Origin: Lithospermum erythrorhizon
Lineage: Eukaryota > Streptophyta > Magnoliopsida > Boraginales > Boraginaceae
NCBI GenBank assembly: GCA_019722365.1
Contig: JADFUC010002059.1
Coordinates: forward strand, 124,001-188,000
DNA length: 64,000 nucleotides
Direction: 5' to 3'
The translations under genes were made by a program, and so were the position numbers. The number at the start of each line of letters is the position of its first letter. The stretch's first letter is position 1. The notes under the pieces were generated by a model. It ran no database searches and was not told where the DNA came from. It saw only the letters and a list, made by a program, of their open reading frames with translations. Positions 25,455 to 36,858 of the stretch are shown here, piece by piece.

Positions 25455-26660
25455 GCTTGAATAGTTATATTCGAGTTTGATTTTTTCGAGTAGTTATATT
25501 TGAGTTTAATTTTTTGATGAGCTTCTATTCGAGTTATATTTGAGTAGTTAATTTCATTAAAGTTGAATAGTTATATTCGAGTAGTTAATTTTTTCGAGTA
25601 GTTATATTCGAGTTTAATTTCAAGTTTATATTCGAGTTTAATTTTTTGATGGAGTAGTTATATTCGAGTTTGATTTTTTGATGAGCTTCTTTATATTCGT
25701 TTTTCATTTTTAAGGGGCTTTTCATTCCGTTTTTAATTTGTATAGTTGAATAGTTGATAGTTGTCATTTTTCATTTCGCTTTTACCTACTTGATAGTTGA
25801 TAGTTGAATAGTTAAATAGTTGATAGTTGAATAGTTTTTCATTCCGTTGAATAGTTGATAGTTGAATAGTTTTTCATTCCGTTTTTACCTACTTGATAGT
25901 TGAATAGTTGATAGTTGTCATTTTTCATTCCGTTTACCTACTTGAATAGTTGATAGTTGTCATTTTGATTCATAGTTATATCTGTTTTATGATAAAATAT
26001 TTTATTGATAGTTGAATAGTTGAATGTTTTATTGAATAGTTGAATAGTTGTTGCTTTTCTCCTTCGCTTGGAAAACGCTTTTGAATAGCTTGAATAGTTG
26101 TCGTTGAATAGTTGGAATAGTTCGAATTGTTGAATAGTTGAATAGTTTGAATTGTTGAATAGTTGTCGCTTAATAGTTGAATAGTTGTCATTTTCTTATC
26201 TCCGCTTTGAAGTTGAATAGTTGTCATTTTATTGAATAGTTGAATAGTTGTTATTTTCAACTATTCATTCTGTTTTACCTACTTGAATAGTTGAATAGTT
26301 ATCGTTTTCATTCTGTTTTATGATAAAATATTTTATTTGAGAAGTTGAATGTTTTATTGAAATAGTTGAATAGTTGTCGCTTTTCCTTCCGCTTGAAAAC
26401 GTCAATAGTTGGAATAGCTTGTCGCTTGAATAGTTGAATACTTTGAATAGTTGAATAGTTGTCGCTTGAAAACGCTTGAATAGTCAATAGTTGTCGTTTA
26501 CTCGCTTTGAATAGCGAAATAGTTGTCGCTTTATTGAATAGTTGAATAGTTGTCGCTTTTAAGTATTCATTCTCGCTTTTTACCTACTTGAATAGTTAAA
26601 TAGTTGTCGCTTTTCATTCTCCTGCTTTTATGATAAAAATATTTTATTGATAGCTGAATG
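25455..26660. repeat. GAATAGTT minisatellite array
   Basis: About 1.2 kb is built from TTGAATAGTTGATAGTTG-like units. The left part uses TTATATTCGAGTTTAATTTT units, the middle TAGTTGAATAG and the right TTGAATAGTTGTCGCTTTT. Higher-order repeats of 60-120 bases can be seen, marked by TTTTCATTCCG and TACCTACTTG. It lies upstream of the first large exon of the CACTA second-ORF gene. Confidence 0.85.
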
Positions 26661-26720
26661 TTTATCGCAAAAATATTTTATTGATAAAATATTTCTAATG
26701 TTTCTAATTTGATTGTACAG

Positions 26721-28310
26721 ATGGTACGTGGTGGTAATAATAAGAAGGGGAAGGAGAAGGCCGTAGAGAATGATGGTGCAGCCCGAGCTCCAAAAAGGCC
26801 GAGGGCTTCGACTCGGTATTCGTGATAAGCAGAGCCACCACTCCACCATCCCTGCTATGCAAACTCAGCCTCCCCCTCCTGAACAACACGCTTGTTACAC
26901 ACGGGCCGACAATGTTCATCCTCCGCATCGACGACGCCGACATCGAGTCACTTACTACATCTCTTGCCGGGCGCCTGCAGACTCCCATGGACGATGCATA
27001 GCCTTTATTTGCTCTCGTTTCGATGATGAGGCGACGGGATCGGACTGGGACGACCCGAATGAAGACGCCAGTGAGACGCCTGCTGTGCGAGGAGATGACC
27101 GTCCACTCGAGGAGGTCCCCATGGCCAAAAGTTGGAGTTAGAGATCCGCTACAATTCGTAAGTCTGTTAATATTGTCTAAATTGATTGAAATAGTTATAT
27201 TTTTTATTTATGTTATCTAACTTTTTACTTTTTATTCTTTAGGATATGCGGCGGCGGCTCTGATGTTAAGAGGTTCTTCAGAGATGATTATGCGAGGTTC
27301 GACCAAGCCTCGCCGTCGTACAAATCGATCGACATCAGGGATGACATCTGGAAATCGTTCCAAGTAAGTATAAATTTTTTGTTTGATTTAAAAGTTGTTT
27401 AAAATGTTTTTAGTAAATAAAAGTCTAATTAAATTTTATTTTATTTGTCTTTTCAGGAGCGATATAAGATAAAGAATGGGACATATGCTATGGCGCAACC
27501 CTTGTTCGAGCGACACCGTTAGGAAGAATGAGAAACTTTGACGACAACGAAGAAGAACACTTTTCAAGCGTACCGACGGCGACTTTGATCTAATTATTCA
27601 AGAGTCGGTTACCGTACCTCCGCCGACACCGCATCTCCGGCATTGACGTGTGACGAGCAAGATCGATCTCGAGACAGGAGTCAGACCGCCAGCTCGGGGG
27701 GTATAAAGGCGCAACATCCGCTTCGGGAGTAAGTCACCGTTGACCGTCAGGAGGAGTAAGAACGAAATACTCTTTTTATTGTTTTTATTTAATTCAAATA
27801 TTTTGTTGAATTCCTAATTAAATTTTTCTTTATTTGTGTTTCAGAGAAAAAGACTAGGAAGAGGGGTTCACCATTGGGTATTCTTATGAAGATGAACAAG
27901 GCTAAGTGACGTGCGATTACCCGAGGACACAGCGAAGTTTACTTAATCTCGGCTGACATGGCCTTTGTAAGTATATTTAGTTAGTTTGTTTATATATGTT
28001 TATTGTTTATTTTTTAAATATCGAGCTCTTATTGTGAATGTGTTCAAATTGAGAAGATAAAGCCTCGGATTCCACGGTATGGTCAGGCAAAAGCAGGCGC
28101 CGGTGCGTGTTCTGGAAGACCGCTGTTTTAGTTTGCTTGTGTGATGACCAACCAGTACCACTACCTCCATCCACCGCCGATGTGATGGAGGAGCTCAAGC
28201 GATGTGCAAGGAGGCGAATGAAAGAAAAAGACAAGAGAGGAGGTAAGAGAGTCTCTTATTGTCAAAGTGGACAAGTGAAATCAGCTAAAGCGGTAAGGTC
28301 ATGACTGTGG
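26721..28310 (+). pseudogene. CACTA second-ORF gene (Ptta/En-Spm type), broken
   Basis: A start at 26721 gives MVRGGNNKKGKEKAVEN and a basic low-complexity head that soon hits a stop. Later exons are recognisable by borders: AG ending at 27242, GTAAGT at 27365 with TTTCAG ending at 27457, and a CAG at 27844. The exon around 27270-27360 reads KRFFRDDYARFDQASPSYKS in one frame, then IDIRDDIWKSFQ. The next starts ERYKIKNGTYAMAQPLFERH. A tail reads STADVMEELKRCARRRMKEK. The layout, with a basic N-terminus followed by a Trp/Phe-containing domain, suits plant CACTA second proteins (Transposase_24-like); this is by general resemblance only. Confidence 0.5.
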
Positions 28311-28884
28311 GAGGATGATTTGACTACGCCCGGCCGCCTTACGTGATAAAAGCTAGCAGCCAGCACGGCCCTTCCAAAGGGACACCGACTCACGTTAGTC
28401 ACGATCTATACGTGGAAGTCTACCTGCGATTGTGTCGCAGGGCCCGTGACGTGGAGATAATCTAATACTCCACCTCAAGACATGTCGATACCACCGAGCA
28501 CGCCGAGACGAGACATGCACTCATACACCGTTCCAGATGTTTCAGCCTCGATGATCCGCCCAGATGATATGGGCGGAGTAGATTGATCCGCTTTGTATTT
28601 ATATACATTTCGGGGTAATTTGTATTTATATACATCAGACTATATTGCTATATACATTTCGCATTTCTTTGCTTGTGATATACATTTCATACCTTTTTAT
28701 ATATGTGTTTTGTTTCGCACTTTATGTGTTTTTTATATGTGTTGTTGGTGTGTGTTATATGTGTTTGTTTATATTTAGTTTGTTTGTTTATTGTGTTGTG
28801 TCAGGTCAGGTTGATTTGTGTCGCTGTCGTGTCTCTTGCAGGTTGGAACTCTGTTTTGTTATCTGTTTTTTTTCTACAGGTTTA
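28311..28884. other. 3' part of CACTA copy, T/G-rich
   Basis: 28311-28560 is mixed-composition and non-coding as read. 28590-28880 is T/G-rich with repeated TTTATATACATTTCG and TATATGTGTTT motifs. Overlapping frames here are compositional. Confidence 0.4.
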
Positions 28885-29060
28885 ACGAATGGCGACGGGC
28901 TGGAGTCGGTTTGGAGACGGGGTCCCAAATAAATTTCCCCAGTTGGAGACGGGAATGGAGACAGGGGTGTTCATGTTATGCAAGAATGGCGACGGACCTG
29001 AGTTCGTTTCGGAGACAACAGATGGCCGATTCGAGACGGCCTGGGAGTCGTGGAGTTTTG
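28885..29060. repeat. Internal CACTA subterminal repeats, block 1
   Basis: Motifs GACGGGCTGGAGTCGG, TTTGGAGACGGGGTC, GTTGGAGACGGGAATGGAG and GAGACGGCCTGGAGTCG (variants) are packed in 176 bases. They are all in one orientation, like the right-end block at 38940-39400. Confidence 0.65.
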
Positions 29061-29484
29061 AAAAATTGATCTTTCATATTCTTAAAGTATTGTAACCCCA
29101 TTCCCATATGGTACTTGTATTTATTTCACAAAAAATCATTCTTATATTGTGTTATAGTATATTATATGTTTTAAATCAATCATAACTAATAATATGTTAT
29201 ATATTGTCGTATATTATGTTATAAGACAATCATAATTACATTACATACATTTATGATGTATATTATAAGATGATAGTTCTTCACTAATGACCCATCACAC
29301 GTTAATATAGATGAGAGGTTGTAACTCTATACTTTACATGTGATATGTCGAAAAACGTAACATATCACATTGAAGGAATACATATCCACTAATTCACTTC
29401 ATACAACATTATTTACAAATATCATATCTCCACTAACAATCGAATCAAAATTGTTCAAAAACCATAAAGTAAAATTCACACTAA

Positions 29485-29662
29485 TAAAGTGGCATCGGGT
29501 TGGAGACGGGGTCTGCCTCCAAACCATCTCCATTTTTACAAACCCGACTCCCGAATTTACCTACTTTATTATTATATTAAAATATTATTTATACCCCGAC
29601 ACTCGTTTAGAGTCGGTATGGAGACGGCCCATTCCTTAATCCCATCTCCAATCGCTTTTACA
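29485..29662. repeat. Internal CACTA subterminal repeats, block 2
   Basis: Motifs in both orientations (GGTTGGAGACGGGGTC, CCAAACCATCTCC, AACCCGACTCCCG, AGAGTCGGTATGGAGACGG) match the mixed orientation of the left-end block at 23940-24130. This is what a 5' subterminal region would look like. Confidence 0.62.
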
Positions 29663-29833
29663 AGAACTTTAAAAAAAACGTAATAGAATGTAACTAGAAT
29701 GCGGTATACATAACACACCCTCAAACTAAAAACACTCTCTCCACCAAAAAAACACCCTCAACTAAAACACTCTCCTCCACCAAAAATACTATCCTCCACA
29801 ATTTTGAACAATTGAAGATTTTGCCCAATTTTT

Positions 29834-30606
29834 TAAGCTGGTTGACTCCTGGATAAAATCCGATTTTGTCGATCCGGCCCGGCCGATTTTCTGATAAAAA
29901 ATGGCCGGATCGACCATTTTTTTAACAAATATTTTGGACGACCTGATCGATCCGTTATCGGTCCGACGGGCCGGATTTTAACCGTCCGTCCGTTTATTAT
30001 TTTTTAAAAAAATAAAATTATAAAAACAATCCAGCCCATCACCATCGACACTTATCGCCCCCATCCATTCTCCCAACCCCTTTGCCGATTCGCTTATCGC
30101 CCCCATCGACGGGCCCTATCCATTCCCCATCGCCCCATCCATTCTCCCCCAACCCCTTCTTCGATTCAAGAAGCCAGGCTTCTTGGCAGAAATAGCCACT
30201 CTAAACCATTCTCCCCCTCTTCCGATTCAACATCAAGGCATAAAGAAGACAACAAAGATTCACCTTCAAAGAAAAATAAAAACCCCTACAAAGCCTACAC
30301 CATTCTCCCCCCCTATTGCCGATTGCCGACTCAAGGCCCTTGCTAAGGTCAAATTAGTTTATTAATTTGTATTAATATCAGTTTATTAATTTTAAGTTAT
30401 TATTTTAAGTTTATTAAAAAATCCGCCAAAAACTTAATAAAAAAATCGCCCACAAAAGTCGGGCCAAAATCCGCATATCCGAAAACTGATATCCGTCCGA
30501 CCGATTTCGGATAACCGACCGGATGTTTTCCAGTTTTCAAAATATCCAAAACTGCTTCGATTTTTGCCCCCTAAAATCCGTAAATCCGGGTCCAATTCCA
30601 CCCCTA
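29834..30606. mobile_element. hAT-like non-autonomous element
   Basis: The right end is ATTCCACCCCTA, so the inverted terminus starts TAGGGGTGGAAT. The left end TAAGCTGGTTGAC is a diverged partner. Flanking octamers are CAATTTTT (29826-29833) and TAATTTTT (30607-30614), 7 of 8 identical, which fits the 8-base duplication of hAT elements. Both arms are rich in CCGGAT, GATCCG and CGGATAACC motifs and can pair over long stretches. The centre (30000-30350) is C-rich with repeated ATCGCCCCCATC motifs. No transposase is present. Confidence 0.5.
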
Positions 30607-30712
30607 TAATTTTTAGTGATAATTTAACAATCACTACCCGACCCTAAGTTAGGGTTAAGGTATGTCATTGATTTAAGTTTTTCAATGTTTAGTAACCCAA
30701 TTAACTTCAATA

Positions 30713-33700
30713 ATGGCTCAAGATTGTTCTTGGATGTATATTAATCGTTATCGGCTGGGGATAATGTAGGCTCGACGCATGAATATACGCATGGTGTGTC
30801 GAATTTATGGATGTTGCTAAAAATTATTCTTTGGCCAATGACATTACGGGGATAAGATGTCGTTGTATAGGTGCTCAAAAATAGAAATGCGTTTGATAAA
30901 AGTGAGGTCGAGTTACATTTGATCGCTAATGGTTTTGGCTGAGGATAATCTACAATGGCCTACTACGGTGAGAATTTTTCTCCTCGATTTATTCTCCTAA
31001 TGTTGGTAATGATGAAGGGTATGTTATTTATAATGAAGGGTTACAGAACTAGTCAAGTAATGTAGGTTTCTGTGGAGAATTTAAGATATGCATATGGTCA
31101 AGATGGCTCAACTTACGTATCAAGCAGACTACGCTTGAATTTGGGGAGGCTCTACCAACGGGGTTGGGGAGAGAAGAACCAAATAGAGGAGCAAAAGCAT
31201 ACCACGAATTGCTGAAGTCTATAAACCAGCCAAGTTATGGATGGTCAGCACTCAATTTATGATGTTATCCATTACTAGTCACCGTTACCAAGGTCTCTAG
31301 CCAGAATGTCAGCAAAAATGTTTCCCAGCTGTGGGTTTCCATAATCAAGCTTGCACTCCGAAGAATGGGGAGAACATATCGGATGATTTTATGAGGCAAA
31401 ACGATTGTTGACTCCTCTCTTCTGCCCAAATAGAAAAATACATGCTTGTGTCAATAATTCCATGCTGCTTACAAAGTTGATCTAAATGCTGACTCTGCTG
31501 CGTTTCTGCATAAGAGTAGATACAAGCTGCTAAGAAGGACGTGGGACAATGTGCATTGCGCGAAAGGTTTTGGTCTACTTACCACTAGGTCCGCCTCAAC
31601 GGTTGTATATGTCAAGAAAATAGCTCACGAGATGATATATACCCATCGATTCGGGGACAGAGCCCTGGATGGATGACTGCACTCAAGGGATGGTGTTGTA
31701 TGAAGCACCTTGACGCAACATATCTAGTATTTTCGCCAGAGTTTGAGAAATGTTTGCATCGGTTTTTGTTCGATGGTTTTAGTCCTTTTGGAAAGTTTGG
31801 GGCATCAATATTCGCTCTCGCTGCTGATCATCTCTGCGGTATATTTTCCCGCACCTTTGATTTACGAGTCAGCCGAGTTGCGGAATGCATTGGTGAGATT
31901 ATCTCGGATACATCAAACAAACAAATTTCAACATGAAGGCTGCTTTGATGAAACCATTAGCGATTTTCTTGCATGCTATGATTGTTATCTTGTCGGGAGT
32001 TAATACACCGGAGGTTACCTTGCCCATATCAGACGGAGAATACTGATCATTTCACTAAGAGAAGCGTCGGGGTATTGTTGGTTTGATTGTCACCGCCCTT
32101 TCTGCCTATAGGACATCCTTTAGAATGCAAAATGCATTTGTAAAGGACACACTTATCCGCGCATTTGTCTGTATGAAATCCACTGGATGGAGTTGATATT
32201 TGCGCATGTCTCATGTATTGGATCCTCGATGTGTTCGGTAAAGGTATATATTCGCACCATGTATCATCGGGTATAATGTTGAGCACACCGTGCAAGAAAA
32301 GTATATTGGGATTCGAAGTATTGGCCGGCACAAAATCGACACAACATTGACTTCATGCACACGGAAAGAACAATGGTGAAAAATGGATTACATATCAGAA
32401 TGGATCTTCCCGAAAGATTTAAAGATAATGAATGGTCAAGCTCGACATTCGCATTCTATTGTTCGAGACCAGAGTTGCATATGCTGGATGTTAAGGGAGG
32501 AAATGTAAACCAAAGCGACTATACTTTGAACCCCGTGCAATAGAAAGATCACAAGAAAAATGGTTGTCCCGGCCTATAATTACCCGATGGATACGCTCAA
32601 ACATTGCAAGATACGCAAGAAATGTGAACTTTGGGGCCGACTAAAAGTCACGATGTACATATTATTGTGCAACGGTCACTTCTCCTCAGAGCACTGTCAT
32701 CTCCTCGCCCATTCCCATATGGGAAACAATCACGTAGTGGTGTTATTTCTTTCATGATATGCTCAAAGAACAACTCTAAACGTGGAACATGTGGAGTACA
32801 TCAAGCATAATATCAAGGAGATAATTTGTAAGACGGAGAAAGATATTTCCACCTTCATTTTTGATGTAACGAACACCTACCGATACATTTTTCGTATGAA
32901 GCTTTAAATGGAGGTCATGCAGTATAGATGGATGTACTTTTCGAGTCGCGGAGTTATTCATTTTATTATACTTTCATATTATTTTATATGTTTACTCATC
33001 TAACTAACCTACAACGCTTGTAGATATTTAGGAATTCAAGAAATTGCAAGGTAAAAAGGCACGTAGTCAAGGGTCAATATGCGAGATATATTTAATAAAG
33101 AGGTTTCAAACTTTTGTTCAATGTACTTCGAGGAAGGGATTGAAACCGACTTTAAATCGACCAGCGAGGCACGATGCACTGACCGTACGGACGCACTCCA
33201 ACTCATTTGCCATTGTTTCGTTGTCCGTGACGTGCACGCTTGTAGTGAAGCCTAGATATCGAATGGAAGAACTATGGCCAACACCTCATGTGTATATATT
33301 CTTCCGCAACACTAAGTACAAGAAATTCTTCAAGAAGTGTATATTTACCATTTCAATTAATCAATTCTATGCTGATATATCTTGTTTTAGGATCTACCAT
33401 GATTACTTGATGAGTTGAATCCTCAAGGTATCAGAGGTACAAAGAAATCTTAACGCCACCAATAATTTTGCCAAATGGTTTCAAAGTAATGCATTTAAAT
33501 AATATGGACACATGGCACTGAGAATTCTTTTCATTAGTCCCGTGACTGAAATCAAATGTAAAAGTGTACTACATCAACGGGTAATATTTCGATATCGTGC
33601 GTGAGATGGTAAAAAAGAGCACTTACAATGGCGGTGCTCAGGTGAAGCGGTTCATGCTACCAATGTATGCTCTTAGAGGAGATTTGGAAGTTTTCAGATG

Positions 33701-34100
33701 CTTGAAGTTACTTATTAATCGGCTGTCTCTCTTCTAAATGTTTATCGCTTGACAAGAAGAAGTTTTGATGCAAAAGTGATCCGAAGAATGGAATGGTTCA
33801 TATCAAACACAAAAAAGGGTGAGGTTCTAAACATGACCCGTTTATCTCTAGGATCCTGTGCATAACAAGTATACAATCTCGTTATGTATCACGCAGCCGA
33901 GATAATAAAGCAGCTGTGTGTCGCAATGAAATCGAATCGCCAAGTCGAGTCGATTGGACTCATATGCAAAATGTGATGACTTCGCTTTGGATATCAAGAT
34001 ATCTTTCCAAGAAGAACAACAACCTCCTCCGGTTCCTATCGATATAATCAATGATGTCGCTGAACAAGGCGTTGCTTTATTGCTGAAGCAGAGGACGATG
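30713..34100 (+). pseudogene. CACTA TNP2 transposase, frameshifted
   Basis: Family blocks occur in the right order but in changing frames. Transpos_assoc: CSWMYINR, EYTHGVS, then HLIANGF (30713-30960). TNP2 core: YMSRKIAHEMI, LDATY, FSPEFEK, NVCIGFC and DGFSPFGKFG with YSLSLLIISAVY (31610-31860), then ALMKPLAIF and FLPIGHPFR (31940-32120). DUF4218: GSICEIYLIKRFQTF, GLKPTLNRPARHD and KPRYRMEEL (33060-33280). DUF4216-like: VYYING, FDIVREMVKKSTYNGGAQVK (33565-33645). TNP2 is the transposase that cuts and joins CACTA ends in the nucleus. Many stops and frameshifts rule out a functional product; the identification is firm. Confidence 0.85.
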
Positions 34101-34130
34101 TAGTATCTGACAAGGGAGATTGTAATAACT

Positions 34131-36723
34131 CGTTAAAAAAATTCGGGTCGGGCGTGTTGACCCGGAATAGTATAATTTTTTTTTTCGATTTATGATATTA
34201 TTTCAAAAGTTTTTAGCCGAATTTCATTTATAATTTAGAAGTGTTTGCCATGGAAGAATTTTATCTTTGAAATCGGGTTGGTGGAGTTTTAAGTACGATG
34301 TCGAGAATTAACCCAAAACCGATCGACTCGAAGCTTTAAATATCTATTCATACATATTCCTCCACATCATCACAAGACAAATCTCTATCTTCTTTCTTTT
34401 CCTTCATTTGGCCGAGAATGCCTCTCCCCCCTCGAACATTTTTTTTCCATTTCACTCTTCAATTGTCGCCAAACTCAAAACCGCTTTGTAGAATATTGTT
34501 CTCTTCATCACTCTTCGAAAGGCGTAAGAAATTTCAAGTCTTTCGAGATATTTTGGGTTTTGAGATAGTTGACTTTTTAGTTGACTTTTTACATAATTGA
34601 ATTTATGATAAATCTTAGTTGGTTATGGGTTCTGTGGACGATATGTGATGAATTCGTGATTTAGAGATCGCTTGAGGACGCATGGCCAAGTTGACTTTTT
34701 TGGAGTTTTAGTTGACTTTTACGCGATATTTTTATAAAACTTTAAATGTGTAGTGAGGTTACATCGGGGACCTTATTATAGTTGTTACGATGTTAAATCG
34801 TGATTTAAAATTTATTAAAGGCGTTATGTTGAAAAAGTGAAATTTCCAAGTTGAGTTATAATTGATATTTCGGAGTATAGACAAGTAATTTAAGTGGGAC
34901 TTGATGTGATTAATTAGAATGACTTATGTTGATTTCAGAGCTGGTAAAGCGATACGATGGAATTAGCGGGGATCGATTGGGTTGTGTCCGACGGGATTAT
35001 AATTCGGAGTTAGTTTATCTCTGCTGCTAGACCATTTAGAAATAGTTCCCAAGAATTGGTTATGTATCCTCTAGAACGCCGGTATAACAATAGGTTTTCG
35101 ACCATACTTTCTCGGGTATTTTGCTAGGGCGCTGATCGTGGAAAAGGGCGCTACCTTGATCGCTCTTCATGGCTCATGTAGCCACAGAGGAGTACTTATC
35201 TCACGGGTGTTACTTTAATGCATTTACTCGATTTGTGATATACATGTTATCGCGCGCGACTATGGTGAACGATGTACATGTCATCAGGTTATGATTATGA
35301 GAATGATATACATGTAATTGTTGTGTTATGTGATTGTGTTTCAGAAGCCAAGATCACTGGAGGTAGGCAATGCCTTGAACTCCCAACTTATATTCTAAAT
35401 TCCGTGGCCTCGACGGCACTATTATATTATGTGGGCCTCACGGCACTTTTGATATGTTTGTGGCCTTGTCATGACAGATTGATTTACGACAAGGGATGTT
35501 TTAGCTGTGATGTCAGAATAATCGCTTTTGGGAGTGTAGTGCTGTTTGGGTTATGTATGAGTTTGCAGGCCTTGAGTATCAGCGACCCTATAGTCAGATT
35601 ACTAGTGATTGCAAGTGACTCCTCCTTCCTTGGTGTGATATGTGATTTATCGGGGCCCTATACTACGGTATGGGCCACATAGCGGGGTTTGGCCTTATAC
35701 TTCTAAGAGATAAAGAGCTGTGATGACTTTTTGATCGCTTTGTCGTGGTGCATTGTCGGTGTGGCCCTATACTACGGTATAGCAGGCGGTTTGGCCTTAT
35801 ACTGGTATAAGAGTCGCATGAAGTCTTTTGATCACTTTCTGGCCGTGTGCATTATCGATGGCCCTATACTACGGTATAGCTGCCAAGGGTTTGGCCTTAT
35901 ACTTCGGCATAAGAGCGTGTTTATTAGCGGTTGATCCATTCTCGCAGTAGACGGATTTCGAGTATATGCGCATTAGAGGTCGTATACTTCATGAGATACG
36001 GTAGATAGGCGATGACTAGATTTATAGTCGATGCTGAAGTCTCCGTGATTTCATCAAGATTGTGTGCTTTATCGAGACCTTTCTATTATATTTTAACATG
36101 TTATGCCCGAGACCTTCTTTGAAACCTTATTGTATGACCCGGACAGATAGTCCTGGATATATGTATATTATTCATATTTGACTATTATATTATTGATCGA
36201 CTCGTCTGCTTCGCAAGTTCACCCCTCAAGCAGTTTCACTAAGCTTCGCGGCTTACACCCCTTTTCGCATTGGGCGGCATTTCATTTGTGCCAAAGTTGA
36301 CAGGTGGCTAGTTGAGCCAAGAGGTCATTGGAGAGCTCGTCTCGGTGCGGCCAGTGAGCATCGGGTGGCTGAGGATCCTCACGCCTCATTTTGACGCTGG
36401 CCACAACCAATTTTCATTGTTGTATTTCCTTTTGAAATCTTAGCCTCGGCCGGTAGTCACTTCATTCGTGATACAAGACGTATCATCTCGCTAGCCTTGC
36501 CGCATTATTTTATTTTGGGATATGTTGTGTATATATATATGGGTTGGTCATTTCGATATCACCGATGGATTATAAATTTTTTAACACTGCTGATTGAAAA
36601 CTTAATCGTGATCACATTTTGGATGAAACGAATTGTATTTAAACCGAGTCGCCCACGGTTTGGTGACTCGTGTTCCTCGATTTTAATGATCACTCAGGCG
36701 GCCGAATTCGGGCGGTCGCTACA
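34131..36723 (+). mobile_element. 5' LTR of nested gypsy element (2.6 kb)
   Basis: The start is TGTAATAACTCG and the end CGGTCGCTACA, so it has TG..CA ends. Four bases (ATTT) later comes an initiator-Met-type primer site. Near its right end it has CATCGGGTGGCTGAGGATCC, which also occurs in the LTRs at 57882-60477 (inverted) and 60969-63590, so the three form one family of 2.59-2.62 kb LTRs. A leader-like pyrimidine-rich stretch lies at 34380-34450. Confidence 0.78.
35654..35925. repeat. Tandem hairpin array in LTR
   Basis: Three units of about 100 bases start at 35654, 35763 and 35860. Each has a CCTATACTACGGTATRG hairpin followed by a CCTTATAC-loop-TATAAG hairpin; the first unit is the most altered. 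Arms pair as CTATAC with GTATAG and CTTATAC with GTATAAG. Confidence 0.75.
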
Positions 36724-36727
36724 ATTT

Positions 36728-36740
36728 TGGTATCGAGCCA
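36728..36740 (+). other. Primer binding site (initiator tRNA-Met type)
   Basis: TGGTATCGAGCCA differs slightly from the common plant TGGTATCAGAGCC site, which is complementary to the 3' end of initiator tRNA-Met. It sits four bases after the LTR end, the same spacing as in the LARD at 49789-49801. Confidence 0.75.
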
Positions 36741-36858
36741 GTTTTATTTTTGGGGTTATCTGCAGTGGTCAAGTGGTCGACTTGTTTTCGAGTCAAGCTG
36801 TGGAGTGGGTGTCTTTTGTATAAATCGGTCTTTTTCTTTTTGTTGCGTAGACTGCTGA

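Noticed and set aside
25455..26660. CRISPR-like array
   Set aside because: Units are short, contiguous and degenerate, with no spacers; this is a eukaryotic minisatellite.
28593..29095. Several overlapping plus-strand frames
   Set aside because: T/G-rich hydrophobic runs and subterminal repeat translations, without any family match.
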